A stretch of 64,000 nt of DNA from Trichostrongylus colubriformis (taxonomy: Eukaryota; Nematoda; Chromadorea; Rhabditida; Trichostrongylidae): assembly GCA_963978905.1 (NCBI GenBank), contig OZ022259.1:25766068-25830067 (forward strand), read 5' to 3'. Every line of letters starts with the position of its first letter. Positions within the stretch are counted from its first letter, which is position 1. This document shows positions 49,060-62,053 of the stretch, in pieces. The position numbers and the translations under genes are program-made. The notes below the pieces were generated by a model that made no database searches, was not told where the DNA came from, and saw only the letters and a program-made list of their open reading frames with translations.

Positions 49060-49206
49060 TGAATGACATCATCCAATAGGGATAGGAAGCATTTTCGAGC
49101 CCTCCGTAACCGGCGAAGCAAAGTAACCACTTTTTTAGTTTTGCCTAGATGAATAATAATCTCTTTTGTTGTTGTAATCTGTTAGTTTCGTAATTTATTG
49201 CTACCG

Positions 49207-49212
49207 AATAAA
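49207..49212 (+). terminator. Possible poly(A) signal of the kinase gene
   Basis: AATAAA lies 148 bp after the kinase stop codon. It is the first canonical hexamer downstream on this strand that I noticed. Confidence 0.4.
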
Positions 49213-51519
49213 CGCCTTGTTGCCTTGTTTCAGATTTCAAATAACCATTAAATTAGCGCTGTCTGCCATAGCTTTTAAAACTGGGCTTTATGTATAAGTT
49301 CTACACGCAAAGCACTTTGACTAGCTTAAGACCGAAGAATCTTTCCTTTTCTTAGTTTTTCGTTATTACCTACGAGCGAGTTTTATCATAAACTTGTTTC
49401 ATACTTGTCCAAAGTAGTTGTGGTGTTCTGCTCCTTACTCTAGCCCTAAACTGCGATTTGGTGACGTCGCACTTTCGCACGCCATACTACGACCTTGAGA
49501 TTTTGCAAAGCAGCTACTTCGCATGCGGAGCCGCGGCGACACCGCAATATCGCAGTCTGACGGCGGCCTCATCCTTCTGTGTGAGCAAGATCATGGCACG
49601 TCTTTGTAGGGTTTCAGGGTTTAGTATAACATCCACCACGGCCCCACTCGTTGACCATAAAAATGAACAAATAATTTAGTCACTGTTTGTCAGGATTCCA
49701 ACGGGAAAAACTATATGTAAAGGACTATCATAAATCATCCTACCCTCTAAAAGTGACGAAACCAGCGGAGAAGCAGGTGAGAGCTATGCGCCGCTGAAGG
49801 GACACAGCAAGAGCGAACGGAAAATCTGCGACCAGGCATGTGCCTGAACAGCAAATTCGAGGGGTATAAACTAGAGTTTGTCGCAACAAGAAGTCGAAGG
49901 ATTTCATCCATTATGAATCAAACAACACGTACACCATTAGAATGTCATCATTTTTAACTACGCCTAGTGAAACAGTAACAAAATCTTAATTTCCTGGAAA
50001 TTGCAGTAAATGAAAAACAACAGAAACGAAATTTCTAGTAGGTCGCAACAGATAACAATGAGGAAACATTAACAAGTATTTAAAACATCGCAAGAAATAT
50101 TAACAAGTATATAAAACATTGCAACAGCTTATAAAGCTTATCGGAGATTAATTACACAAATTGTTTCCGATGATGGGCGCAACTCTAGAGGACATCATCA
50201 AGAGGTACCTCAAAGTTATGAACTGGCAGCATTTCGAGAAAGCAGCCAGAAGACAATGTCCGCTATAGATATACCACTACGAACACCTGAGATTATGCCA
50301 TAACTCTAACTCTACAGTCTTTAATAACTCAGGGCATAGAAATATTCTGTTGAAGCACACTCTCATCATCGGAAAAAGTGAAAACTCATAAACTAACATA
50401 AACCAACCTCTTTTGATTAACAAAAATCTGAAAATCTCAAGCAAAGCATGCAAAAAAACAGAATTTCATCTTTAGCTGTATAGCTATTCTCAACTCGTTT
50501 TAGTGTACCTTTCTGCGATTCGAACTTCTTTTTGGGGGAGGTGAATCGTTTTCAAACTGAAAGGGGGTTTTTTTTTCAGGACAGTGCATTTACATAAAAT
50601 GATTCTTAAATGAGTGTAATATGAATACCTGCAAAGCAGAAATCTGAAAAATAACGAAAACTTTCTGAAAAATACCTTCTCTACAACATAACTTGGCTTC
50701 TCATTAGTATCATTGCGAGATGCTGAATGTTTAGAGAGATTATGTCGTGATGACGCCAAGTGATTAGCCTTAAACGCTTCATTTGAACGGTAGAATATTC
50801 ACGAAAATGAGTGCAAATATATCCTTTACACAATTTCTGTCTCCAAGGTTGGCAGTAGGGCGCTTAGTGGTAAAAGTAGCCTTCGGAATCAAAAAAATAA
50901 AAAAAATCAAGTTGTTGGAATCCCAACTGGCAGCTTTCAAAACACTCTAATTCAATAAAAAACCTGATTTTTATAGTGTCATCCAGCATTGTCTACTTAG
51001 GTAACTGAGTTTACTTTGGTCTTTTAGGTAAGACATAGACAGATAGGTACCTTTACGGCAGAATTTCGTATCGCTGCGGACGTCATGTGACATTAAGAGC
51101 AGCATGCAGTTTAGCTAAGGGCGCCGTATGTAGCTGGTTCTACGGAACTGATTCCGCCTTATTTTAAGCGCACGACACAGAAATCGCTTAAAGATCATTA
51201 GACACCTCAAGCCCACATGCATCGCACCGCGGTACAGAATCCTGACGTAAAGGCACACATATAGACTCCTCTATCCCTTCAACAGGAGATATTCGTAGAC
51301 ATCTGCCCTCTCACCCACCTAACCTAGATACGGCTGCGATCTATAATAACATCAAAGATAACTATAATTAACTGAAGCAGCTGGCCCCGTTCACTAGCAG
51401 CTAAACATTATTCATGCCACCGCGCGCACACAACAATTCATGACGATCTTCACTTTTCCATAGAACGTGGACGGTACATAAACGAAAAAGCAATATAAAG
51501 TAAAAAGGAGCCAAGCCGC
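49213..51519. other. Intergenic between convergent genes
   Basis: No supported gene. It contains a family B MITE (49445-49571). An exon-like - strand stretch (about 50508-50563, basic and proline-rich) could not be joined to any gene. Confidence 0.45.
49445..49571. repeat. MITE family B copy
   Basis: CTGCGATTTGGTGACGTCGC at the left and CCGCAATATCGCAGTCTGAC at the right form an imperfect palindrome around GACCTTGAG, as in the copy at 58330. Confidence 0.55.
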
Positions 51520-54500
51520 TTAACCCACATTGCGCTTATTGAGTCCGATCCGATTATGAGCATCCACTTTCACGTTACCACTCTCCTTCACCTTTGAAAT
51601 ACTGAAACAAAAAAGCAGGATCCAAAGCCACAAAAAAACCTTCACTACAGTAAAACAAAACAAAATTAGAAGAGCTCACCGTTTCTTTTTGAGCGATGCA
51701 CGCTGTGCACGACGCTGCTCTGCGAGGTCGAACTTTCGACGAGCCAGTTCTCGCCGCTTTTCCATTTGTACAGCATCGACCTAAAAACGAATCTGAACCC
51801 AGACGAATCAAACGGAATACACAATCAATAATCATCTGTCTCACCCTATGACGTTTGGAAAGAAGCTTGGTCGCTACAGGGTGGGGCAAAATTACGGAAA
51901 CTAAATTGATGCCACCCAAAAACTTTATTTCAGCTTGAACGAAAAAGTAATCATTACCGACTTATTCTCCAGAAAAAACTGGGCGAAAAGCCCGATTTTT
52001 TCACAATAATTTCCACTTACTTGACACAGGCTTGAGGACGCCTTGGAAACGCGTTGACCGTGGAGAGAAGATGTCTTCGTCCAACTCTTCCCAAGCTTTC
52101 TCCAGCGCTGCCTTCAAGGAATTGAGGCAATGATGGGGTCTTGAACATGCCTCAGACTCGACGACGCTCCATACAGAGAAATCAAGTGGGTTGAGGTCTG
52201 GTGAATAGGGAGGCCATCCATCAAAGGAGATAGAATCTGGGAAATTCTCTCTGCACCACTCCTAGACAATCTTGGCCTTGTGAGCAGGGGCACCGTCTTG
52301 TTGATGGCACCATTTCTTACTTTTAAAGTGCCTGTGGGCCCACGATAACACTTCGTTCTTCGAAGTTAATAGCCCGCGTTTGGTTTCCGTAACTTTGCCC
52401 GCCCTGTATATTCCTTTACAAATAATACAATCGGAATGAAATGATAAGGAAAGTTAGTTATGCGAATCAAGCTCAAGGGTAGGCGGACTATAGGGACAGT
52501 TGCCATACGCAAACCCTTCTCCAGATATCCCGATCCAACTTCCCTATTCCTACGAGGGCTCAAGGTCGAATACAAGCAGCTACAGTAACTTTCGAAGAGA
52601 AAATTATCGATAAAATATGCTTCAAACAAGAAGATGAAGGAAAAAAGAAATACAAAAACTCACCGTTGCGTCACTGTCAGTCGCAAAACGTCCTTCACTG
52701 CCGCACCCACTAGAAAGGAATTTTCAAAAAAATATGAAGGAATGGGAAATTTTTTGAAATATACGAAAATTTTGAAAAATGCAAAATTGCAAATGTACAG
52801 AACCAAAAGTTGTTATAATGTGGTTTCCTCCATCTGATGGACTGACCTTTTTCCGAAGGAGGATTTCGGCGTCTTATCAATGGGCACAGATACTCCTGAT
52901 ATTGCTAATCTTCTGCAAGCAGAACTTTGTTCAAAACTTCTAAAAACATATTCGAGTAATCCTGAATGAAAAACAGTGAACCTACCTCGATTTCACTTCT
53001 ACAGGTGGAGCCGATCGTGTGACCATCTCAGTACTGGCACGAACTCCAACACCTGCTATTGATACTCCGGAAATAGCGAGGGTCCTAGACGAGGATGAAG
53101 TAAGTAAAAAAGGTTCCATCTGAGTGGATCTTCGAACAGCATGATGGACTTTACTATTATGCAGAATCATACCTAACTTGTGATTGCTTTTCTGGCGTTT
53201 TCTTTCCAGGCTTAGATTTCACATAAGTGATGTCATCATCTTCTTCATCGTCATCATCCAAGGTAATCCTACTTACAGCAGGTCTAGTCGTAGCCTTCCC
53301 TGAGTCTTTCACCGGACTTCCAACCGTTTTCACTACCTTAATGAGAATACATTCTGAAGAAATATAGGCTAGATACTATGCCGAAATATAAGAAAGTTCA
53401 GAAGAAAAAAAAAAGAAAAATAGGAAGAAATTGCCAGAATGCATTATCATGAGGCTCGATCGGATCACAGGTTACGAACAGAACGTGTCGCAAGAGATGC
53501 CACCGGCAGCGCCACAAGTAGAAAAGCAAGTTTCGGTTTCATAATCACACAAATTTGCACCTCTCTGTGTGCTAGGTATTAAGAGTGTTTCAACGGTAAT
53601 CATTATGACACGGTTTTTGGGCAGTTTACGATATGAGAGTGTGAGACTGCGTGCAGCCAGGAGCTAGCGAGGTTGATGAAACAGCCATTCAAATTATGGG
53701 GTAGTGTTCAAGCACAAAAACGAAGAAAACTCTATTCGAGATTCTTGGGAGGGCAGAGGAGGTAGAGCTCTCGAAATTTCCATAAAAGCCGAAATGGTAA
53801 TGTACTATGGCTCTCATTCTCTCGGCTTTCACTTTCCCTCAGTTCAGACTCGGCTAATCCCACCTCTCCATCAGAAGGACAAAACACGAACCCATCTCGA
53901 AAATTTTGCGCAAGATTTCTTGGCTACCATGACCTGCAAAGCCAGTAATTCACTGAAGGTAGCCATCTTACTTTACTTCACGAGATTCAACATTAATATA
54001 GGAGTAGAATACAAAAAAGTGATCACCTGGCTCACCGTTATGTCATCTTCGCTTTCGGAAGTGTCAGAACTTGAACTACTTGAGATAGAAAGAATGTGTT
54101 TGCTCGTTACTCGCTCCTTCCCTACTTCATTCTCCTTGCTTTGCTTATTGGTTGAAATATTGTTCAGTGGTTTTTCAACAGCCCTACGTGCATTGATGGG
54201 TGTTGAAGATGATGATGACGGTGACGACGATGACGATGATGGGGAAGCAGCCTCGAAATATCGAATTCAGTTCCCTCACAATCAACATATGGATTAAAAA
54301 ATGGATAAAATACTGCTATTTGAAACACACCCTTTTTCGTTTGGCATTTTCGGGTTGTGGGTTCTTTGGCGGGTCCCCCGTAGCTTCCATGGTAGCACTT
54401 CGCTTCTAAAAAACATAAGCCCTTTTTCTGTGAATGTGACGCGGCTGAGACAACGGATTTCGATTGAAAACAGTGATAAAGCTGATGGAAGGCTGTGGAA

Positions 54501-57500
54501 TATGGATTGAATTCCAGCAGAGTTGTAAAGGTGCAACAGTAAACACTGACAAAAGAAAACAAAGCAAAAGTATAGAAAGACTGCGGTCGACGACTAGTAC
54601 TGGCATTCCAACGAATCTTCCTACCTTTCGCCCACTCAAGAGGGGGCAGAGAAGCTGGATCGGAATGCCTACCTACTTCCCCCCCCCCCCCACCTTGAGT
54701 GGACAACAGCTGAGAAGTGCTGTCAAAATTGGAACTGTTACTGTATTGAACTCTGGGAATCTCCTAAAGTGCCCACTCCGTTCAAATGATCTTTTGCTGA
54801 TTGCTGATAGTCTCAACAATCAGTGCTCCGCACCCACATTGGTCAACAATACTAAAGCCAAGAGATCAAGTTCAATGAAGGAGAACAGATGTGTTGGGAA
54901 AAAGAAGAAATGGATTGAATCGAGCCCTAATTGAAATCTTCAAAAGTAGCAGGAAATTGGCGGATAATATTTTTGGAACAAAATACCATAGAGCAACACA
55001 CCATGCCCAAACATGGAACTCACCTTGGCAGCTGCTGCCGAATTGCTTTCACAATCTGATTCGTCGCTGCTACTGCTGCTGGTAGTGGACGCCGACACAT
55101 GAGCGGAATCTTGGAGTTGATATTCGTGCGTTTTCCCAGACGATGAGATATTGCTTGCTTTAGAAGCAATATCATTCCTATCAATCTGGTCTTCACCGCC
55201 CTGAAAGAATTTCTTTAAAGTGACGTATTCAAAGAATTCCTGCAACAGTTGATGTACAGAGCTCACTTCATTCCTTTCCGATGATGAATCTGAATCGGAA
55301 CTAGGAGAGCGTAATCGTAGCGGATTGGGAGGAGCATCCTGAATCCATAAAGAATCAAAATTTCGGAAAGGGATTAATTGTAAATTGCTTCTTTAAGCCC
55401 TTTTAGATTATTTCACCGAACGCTATACTCATAACTTTTAGTAAACTGGTCAGCAATTAATCTTCTACTTGAAATCTTACTACGAGATCGACATAATAAT
55501 TCACAACTTTGTGGTGTCGCAAACAGCACACGACTCTGCGACCTTGGGTTTCCGCAATGCTGCGATTGCGACAGCGCAGTCGTGAAGATGGTGTCGGCCT
55601 CACAAACAACAACTTACTCACTTGAGTTTCTACTTTTTCGATTCAATATTTTCAAATATCCAACATAGTCAGAGGAAATGAGGCTGCCAGCTAACATGGG
55701 CAACAGTGAACTGTCTGTGCAGCTTGGGGTAACATTGTAATCGAAATTCTACTAATCGTACGACATATGGAGAAATTGAAGAACATCGAAAACCGACAAG
55801 AGAAGAAAATAACAACAATCAAGATGAATTAGTGAGATAAAAAATACAAAAATACAAGAAGAAGAAATAGTACTTGGAATCTTCTGCTTTTTTCACGTAT
55901 ACGTGAAATCACGTCGTATACGGTGTCGCCGGGTGACGCAATTGAGGAAGTCTAGAAAATGGATGAAAACACAATGATTTCATGAGCGAGTTTCCAGCCA
56001 AAACTACAGAACTTACATACTATTAACAACGGCGTACCTTGTTGTTTGTTTTATAACAATCCGGGATAGGACAAGGGAATGCCTGCAGTACTAGACTGTT
56101 CAACAGATAGTTATGCTTCGCACGTTCTGTATTAAATTGTTCTCGAACATGTTGACTGTCGATAGACATATGACCATTACGAAGACCATGATCTTCCTGA
56201 AAATGTGTTATAAAATGTCTTTCTCAGCTACTTTCTCAAACTCCTTCAGAAATTCTTGTTTTGGGCACTGTTCGAAGCCAAAGCATGCGATGAATTCAGT
56301 ACAGAAGAAGTGTCGCGTTACCGCCGCATGCCACAGATTCATATGGCTCCTATCGATACATTAGCCGTAGAGTACACTGACAAAAACTTCTGCCAACCAT
56401 TTCAGTGTAGAAAACGGGAATGTCGAGATTTTAAAAATTGATTTACGTCCATATCCATGGCATCACATGACACCTCCGCTATCATACTTCACGGTAGAGC
56501 AAATCCTCGTACAAACTGCCTAAGCTTCCACCCCAGTCCTCGAGAACGTACCTTTAAGTGGGAGTTCAGCAATGAGAAGTCGTTTGATCGGTATGAGCAG
56601 TTCAGCGGGCACGACAATTCATTTTGGAAATGGGTGCGTAACACGTGGGAACGTCTATAATAAAACCACTCTAAGAGAAAATAGAACTTGAAAGAAGTTG
56701 AAATAATTGCAAAACCTGGAAGACGGGCATTTGTACTCCTTCCGGCATCCACCAATTTGACATTGCAAGTCGTTGTACGTCAGTGTGGGATATGCTTTTT
56801 TCATCTAAACTTATGTGCTCTAGGATGGTGAATAAGCACAATGAATGGATGGTGAAAAAAGGTTCCTACCATAGCGCTCAAAATTTCTACATAATCAGAT
56901 TCTGTGTGGTCTTTCGGCATGTGATTGGATGACACATGTTGTTTGCGGACCACTAAAATTCTTCCATTAACATGATTCCCCACTCCATAATGCGCTGAAT
57001 TACTACTGTGTCCGTAATCCTTAATTTCGAGGGAATTCAAAAAAGCAATAGTCAAAAAGTCATGTATCGATGTGGTATGAATTGTAGGTCCATGTGTTAG
57101 ATGTTCTGATGAGTCAGGATCTGCGAAAAAAGGAATAAGTGCGATAAAGACCCATGCGCATTTTCACTTCTGAACTCTTAAAATTTTAACTTGCATTATT
57201 TTGCACAGTAGTTGCCGCATTGCTTGCTACAAACATACCGTATTCAGACGGCGTCGATGTTTTACAAATCGTGCACCGAACTTCAGGTGGTGTGGTCCGC
57301 AGTGCTTCACCCAAAAGATGAGTAGCACTAGAAATGGCTAGACCATTGTCCTGAAATGTAGAACTGTGATGTACAAGAAACATAGTTATGAACGAAAGAA
57401 TAAGACACAGTAAATAAAATTCATAAATTCACCACTTCAATTTTACTCCAGTCGTCAGCCGCTTTCTTTTCTTTGTTCTCCGCGCTTTTAGTGGATTTTG

Positions 57501-57940
57501 ATGGTTGGATGATCAATTCTGACATTGGCAAATCAATACAATAAATGTGGCGATTTCTCCAAAACCTTTGTAACCTCACCACCACTGTTTTCACCGACTG
57601 CTTTGGAAGGTTTCAATTTGGATGGAGCTTTTAGTTTAGATATGCTGAAACAAAAGGGAAAATGACGATTCGGGAGATATAAGTTGATTGATCCGCAAAC
57701 CTTGGGGATCGATCTTGGCCAATAGCGTCACCAGTGTTGCGTTTGATATTGAGAGGAGACCTCGTTGCCTTATTTACCATCATGCCACTGAAAAGTGCAT
57801 ATTTACGAGCCTATATATTACTGTTCCAAACACGATGGCATATCATATATAAACAAATACCTTGACGCCGTTTTTTCATGACCTGAAGGACTATCAGCAC
57901 AACGTTGAATACCGTAAGGGCTTTTAGGTAATTTGGTCAT
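51520..57940 (-). CDS. Zinc-finger, Ser/acidic-rich protein, unnamed, ~20 exons
   Basis: I do not recognise the family. Exons in transcript order: 57940-57861, 57787-57701, 57644-57580, 57518-57433, 57350-57239, 57120-56870, 56804-56716, 56654-56552, (56349-56232), 56196-56038, 55951-55874, 55338-55267, 55200-55024, 54405-54331, 54251-54036, 53353-53173, 53084-52986, 52912-52847, 52709-52664, 51780-51680, 51601-51520 (TAA). All phases agree except the junctions into 56349 and between 54036 and 53353, where an exon or border is missing. About 790 residues. Exons 7-9 spell atypical C2H2 fingers (CQIGGC...HVLRTH; CPLNC...HLKRSH), then CPIPDC. Exons 12-16 are Ser-rich and acidic (DDDDEEDDD). Exon 20 is a basic helix (MEKRRELARRKFDLAEQRR). 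A nuclear, nucleic-acid-binding role is my inference. The start follows an acceptor (CTTCAG) by 10 bases, suggesting trans-splicing. Confidence 0.75.
51877..52406 (-). mobile_element. Shrunken Tc1/mariner-type element in intron of the zinc-finger gene
   Basis: Ends CAGGGTGGGGCAAAATTACG and its near inverse are flanked by TA. The - strand retains the catalytic region of a transposase (HQQDGAPAHKA, then WPPYSPDLNPLDFSVW) with an in-frame stop, and lacks the N-terminal half. 530 bp in total, so it is not autonomous. It lies between the exons at 52709-52664 and 51780-51680. Confidence 0.85.
55507..55605. repeat. MITE family B copy, worn
   Basis: An imperfect palindrome of TCGCAAACAGC...GACTCTGCGACC and GCTGCGATTGCGACAGCGCAG words in an intron of the - strand gene. 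Confidence 0.4.
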
Positions 57941-57950
57941 CGCTACATCG

Positions 57951-57957
57951 CTGAAGT
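57951..57957 (-). promoter_or_regulatory. Probable spliced-leader acceptor of the zinc-finger gene
   Basis: On the - strand ATACTTCAG ends 10 bases before the ATG at 57940. No upstream coding exon was found, so trans-splicing is the simplest reading. Confidence 0.45.
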
Positions 57958-58329
57958 ATAAGATTTCAGATAGTAAAGAAGCAAATGTATGAACAAATGA
58001 AACCGTAACTGAACTGAAAATGACATGGAGAAAATCAACTCGTTGAGCACATCTTTGCCATGGCTAAAGCAACTACCCCTCAAGCAGCAGTTTCAGAAGT
58101 TGTCGTTATTACTCTTCGAGCAATTCAATTTTCAAGCACCTCATTGACATGTTTTCCCTGGAGCACAGTTTCGACCGCACGAACTCCGCATGAATCATAT
58201 ACTGCTTTTACAGATTTTTTCCGGATTTCCTGACTGGTCATCAACTGATATTACTCCTAAGATTGATTTCGCTCTTCGCTGCAAAGCGCTCACCCTCATA
58301 TGCAGAGCCTGAAATGGCATTGGAATTGA

Positions 58330-58480
58330 TAAGGCCGCCTCACACTTTAGGATTTTGCGATTCTGCGATTTCGCGACGTCGCTTCCGCGCGCGATACCAC
58401 GACCTCGAGATCGCGCAATGCCGCAACTTCGCGTGCGAAAGTGCGACACCCAAAATCGCAAAGTCTGATGGCAGTCTGAC
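58330..58480. repeat. MITE family B, best-preserved copy
   Basis: GGCCGCCTCACACTTTAGGA with GATTTTGCGATT at the left, and CCCAAAATCGCAAAGTCTGA at the right, around a GACCTCGAGATCGCG centre. TAA precedes the left end, but the matching right duplication is not clear. Confidence 0.65.
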
Positions 58481-58492
58481 CGCATCTATAAA

Positions 58493-60853
58493 CCTTTCCT
58501 AAAAGGGATGGTGGGGAGCCGTACCTGTTTCGACCGACTCATCATCAATTCTCCCAATCCCTCAACTCCTAAGAGTAAAGAGCGCCACTCAACTCAAAAA
58601 ACTTTTGAGCTTAAATCCTCTAAGAGTTAGTGAAATACCACTTTCATATAAAAAATTGTAAAAAAAAAAGCGTTAGAATAGAGCTTTGAAGAATACCGCC
58701 CGTACATGAAATCTCTGTTAATAACAAAGGAATCACAATCATAAATCCCACCAAGCCAAATTTGCTTTGCTTCGTTGCATGATGAGGGGATCAAATCCAT
58801 AAACAGCTACATATTCAACATCTTTCAAAAGTTGATTGACGTATAGTTCACAATAAGGTGACACTTTCATCTGAACAGAGAACCAAAACAATGCGATAGC
58901 GAGAACAGCAATGCTATGTACAAACCTCATAGGTATGGACATGACCCCTTCGCTTACAATGCAGTTCTCTTTCTTCTTCATTGTAAAAAAGCTCCGTACA
59001 AGTGGTGCACTGATACTTCCTGAGAAAAAGAGGTTAGCAGTGACCCGTGAGGAAGAGACGGGATAAAATGCTAAAAGTATAGAGCAAATTTCAATGTAAG
59101 CCGCCGTAGTGCGTAATGTGCGAACATGAAATACTCAAGTTGCATTTGGTTTCCGAAAACAAAAAACTTAACCCACCGGTAAGAAAGGTGTTGATAAATG
59201 TGCTGAGTCAGATGATACTTGGAAGGGCTTTTGGTATTACATAGCAGACACTTCAGAAAGCCTCTAAAAGAAAGAAATTTGTGCATCTGCTCTGCTCAGC
59301 ACTTGATTACGGAAGCACTTGATCCCATTAGCTAGAGTGCTAGTAAGAAAAAGAAGATAGCAAATATTCATGTCCCATTGTGCAAACCAGTTCCAAACTA
59401 AATTTTTATGCGCGATGGCACAAATTCATGCAGAACTTCGTATGAAGAAAAGAAGTATCAATGGGAATAGCCAGAGGTGAATAGAAGAGTAGAGCATCGA
59501 ATAGTGCAGCCTAGTTGTCACACGAGGACGTTTGTTGCACAAATGAGTTGTTCCACCACTAACGTCCATCCCCATGCTTAAGTAAACCTCACGTACCTTC
59601 CCGTAATGCCCTGCTGGAGCTGCTGAAATACAAGGTCCCCAAGCTACACTAATGCGGGGGGGGGGGGAAGCTTTGAAGGATTACTTCGTGTGCTGTCGTA
59701 AGGAAGGGGCATTTTACATAACGTGGAACATTAATACACAGCTAAGCTTGTTAAACATTTATTATGACATGCTTTAAACATGATTAGCGTGTGATAAGCT
59801 TGACTCCAGACGACATTCTAGGAAAGCTGACCCTCCCCCCCCCCCCACATATGTATAACACCGGAACTAGGTGCTTTCTCCAAACACAGACTTTATTTGG
59901 AGTTCTATGAAATATATAAAAATAATTCTATAAAGCAGGACAACTTCTGAAAATGGAGGAATTAAATATGAAAGACTCAAACACAAACATACCGTTCTGC
60001 CATTTCCAAAACTTCAAAAAGGGAGAGTGGACGATATGGGGATTACGACCAAGGAGACGATATCCGTCGATGACGGTTCTTAAAGATCCATCAATAAACA
60101 TCACTGGAAAAACTTACAATGAACAGAAGCTACCAAAGAAAAGTAATCGTATTTCCAAGGCAGTTTTCACGGGAGCTATGGTAAAGTGCGCTCCGTTATT
60201 ACTGCGCGGAAACTCGTCCACAATTCGACTGAGGAGGGCATGTTTAGAGCTTTTCTATTACACGAAGCATTTGATTTTTTTGGAGCGAATTACATGAAAG
60301 TTTATTATCGCACAGTACTGCACGCATTATATGATGGACCCTATATAGCTCTATCATCATTGAATATCATATTTCGTGCTGTCCTAATGAGGTGAGGGGG
60401 GCATTTTCCAAAATGTGCTGTTTCAGGGACTGACTATTCTCATGATAGATTTGGATACATTTAGTGACACATTAATCATGCGAAATCATGTTAATATTTA
60501 ACTTTTACAATTTCGACACGTCAGTTGTGCACAGGGGTTTGACATTCTGACAATGTCCCCCCCCCACTCATAGTACTAGAAAGCATAGGAGTCTATCAGA
60601 ATTTGAGCCAAGCAACCGTGGAATAGTTCTACGTAGTTGTGTGCATTCCTAGGAGTTCTCTAGGAAGAAAATAAAAATGAAAAACAGATGAAAAGATGGT
60701 GCTCAGAGAAGAGAATTTGACAAAAGCGCTTACATTGATAGCTGATCAGTTTTAAAAGAATCGTCCACGGATAAATTAGTTTCTCTGTTACCCCGATATT
60801 TATGTTTTATTTGCCTAATAAGGGCAGCAAAGTTCCACGGGAAAAAGTGATTG
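58493..60853. other. Intergenic, no gene supported
   Basis: No coding exon chain could be built. A - strand frame at 58739-58981 and a + strand frame at 59953-60297 are open but unsupported. Guanine or cytosine homopolymers occur near 59657, 59838 and 60558. Confidence 0.4.
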
Positions 60854-61070
60854 GGCTAAGATACAGCTTCCCAAATTCTTGGCCGGGTGGGCGGGGCCTC
60901 TGAGTAAAAGTCCCGTCCCGTTGTTCGCCGCGGTTGGAAACGGGAGGTAAGACTATTCACGTAACTTTCTATTCCTGCAATGAGTCTCCGACCTCGACGG
61001 ACGACGGGGTGGACACTTGCTCGGAGGCCCCGCCCACCCGGCCAAGACTTTGCGGTGCTGTATCTTAGCC
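60854..61070. repeat. 217-bp MITE with ~50-bp inverted ends
   Basis: GGCTAAGATACAGC at the left and its inverse at the right, continuing inward as GGCCGGGTGGGCGGGGCCTC and its near inverse. No coding content. Confidence 0.75.
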
Positions 61071-61290
61071 GGACCAGTTGGGCTGGCGCACACTACTGCG
61101 CGTCACACATGGAAGTATATGCAAAATGAGCGCGTGTATCGAATCTCTCACCCCGCCACACACTCTCACTCTCGTCACTCACCCAAGTACGTGGGCCATG
61201 CCCTACCACGCATGGACTGTACCTCAAACTTGGGCAATTAAACTACAGGGTGGACAGACAGACAAACATACAAACCAAACTCCTGGTCTA

Positions 61291-62053
61291 TATACGGGGG
61301 TTGCCAAAAAAAAGTAATTTTGCCCACGGCTCAGTAATTTTGCCCACGGCTCACATCTGCCAATTATACAAAACATAGAGAAACGAAAGAGATAAAAGTA
61401 TTGGGGCAAAATATTCCCGAAATGTTCCTCTAAAAGAAGGAACAAGCTGAGACTCACTACTTTCACTTTCATAAAAATATGGAGGTTTCATTCGGCGCAG
61501 TCGGGCTTTGGAGTACCCACATTATCAAGGTCCGCTTAAAACGGTGAGGCCAGGCTCCGTGGTAGGTCTTTTGTGGGAAGCTTCCTGAGGATTGGCCTTT
61601 CGGTTCGTGGGAGTCACAGAGCCCCTGCTGCTTGGACAAGGCTGCTATGATCCGTAGTATCATTTTCACGCCTCGAATCCGCTTCCGGAGGAGTTTCAGT
61701 GGTGAGGGCACGTTTTGGCTCTTGAAAACGAAGAGCGCTGGGAACCCGAAAAAACGGAATGGAAGGACACCACCCAGTATGAATCCCCTGAGGTACCCAG
61801 AGTGAATGGACCTCAACAAGGTTGTGAACAAGGGCGACGAAATTTCGGACTTTGCCCAGTTGGGTGACACATCTTGTTCACTCTTTCCTCGCTCCCGTTT
61901 CTGGTCGGGCAGAAGGCTGCCAGATAGCATAATGATAGAGTGAGGTCTGCTCTTGAATCTGGGTATAAAAATACCTCAACAGAATTTGCTGTAGTTCGAC
62001 TAAAGTGGGGTTGAAAGTGGAGGAACCAAATTACTTTTTTTGGGACCCCCTGT
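61291..62053. mobile_element. Tc1-like non-autonomous or decayed element
   Basis: Termini TACGGGGGTTGCCAAAAAAA and the near inverse TTTTTTTGGGACCCCCTGTA face each other, with TA beside both. A short internal duplication (CAGTAATTTTGCCCACGGCT) lies at 61320-61352. A 153-codon - strand frame (61469-61930) has no recognisable transposase motif. Confidence 0.6.

Noticed and set aside
50508..50759. Exon-like - strand pieces (FENDSPPPKRSSNRRK) as the 3' end of the zinc-finger gene
   Set aside because: The exon at 51601-51520 joins in phase and ends in TAA, giving a cleaner terminus. The pieces cannot be joined in phase to exon 51780-51680.
53704..54297. 197-codon + strand ORF
   Set aside because: Its acidic tail is the complement of Ser codons in a phase-consistent - strand exon (54251-54036).
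56256..56441. + strand ORF ending FCQPFQCRKRECRDFKN as a separate gene
   Set aside because: The complementary frame continues the zinc-finger series of the - strand gene. No upstream + strand exons were found. Kept as an open question in the findings.
58739..58981. 80-codon - strand ORF with a hydrophobic N-terminal segment
   Set aside because: It resembles a small secreted protein, but no acceptor precedes the ATG and no family is recognised.
59953..60297. 114-codon + strand ORF
   Set aside because: No domain, no splice context and no repeat copy; chance is likely.
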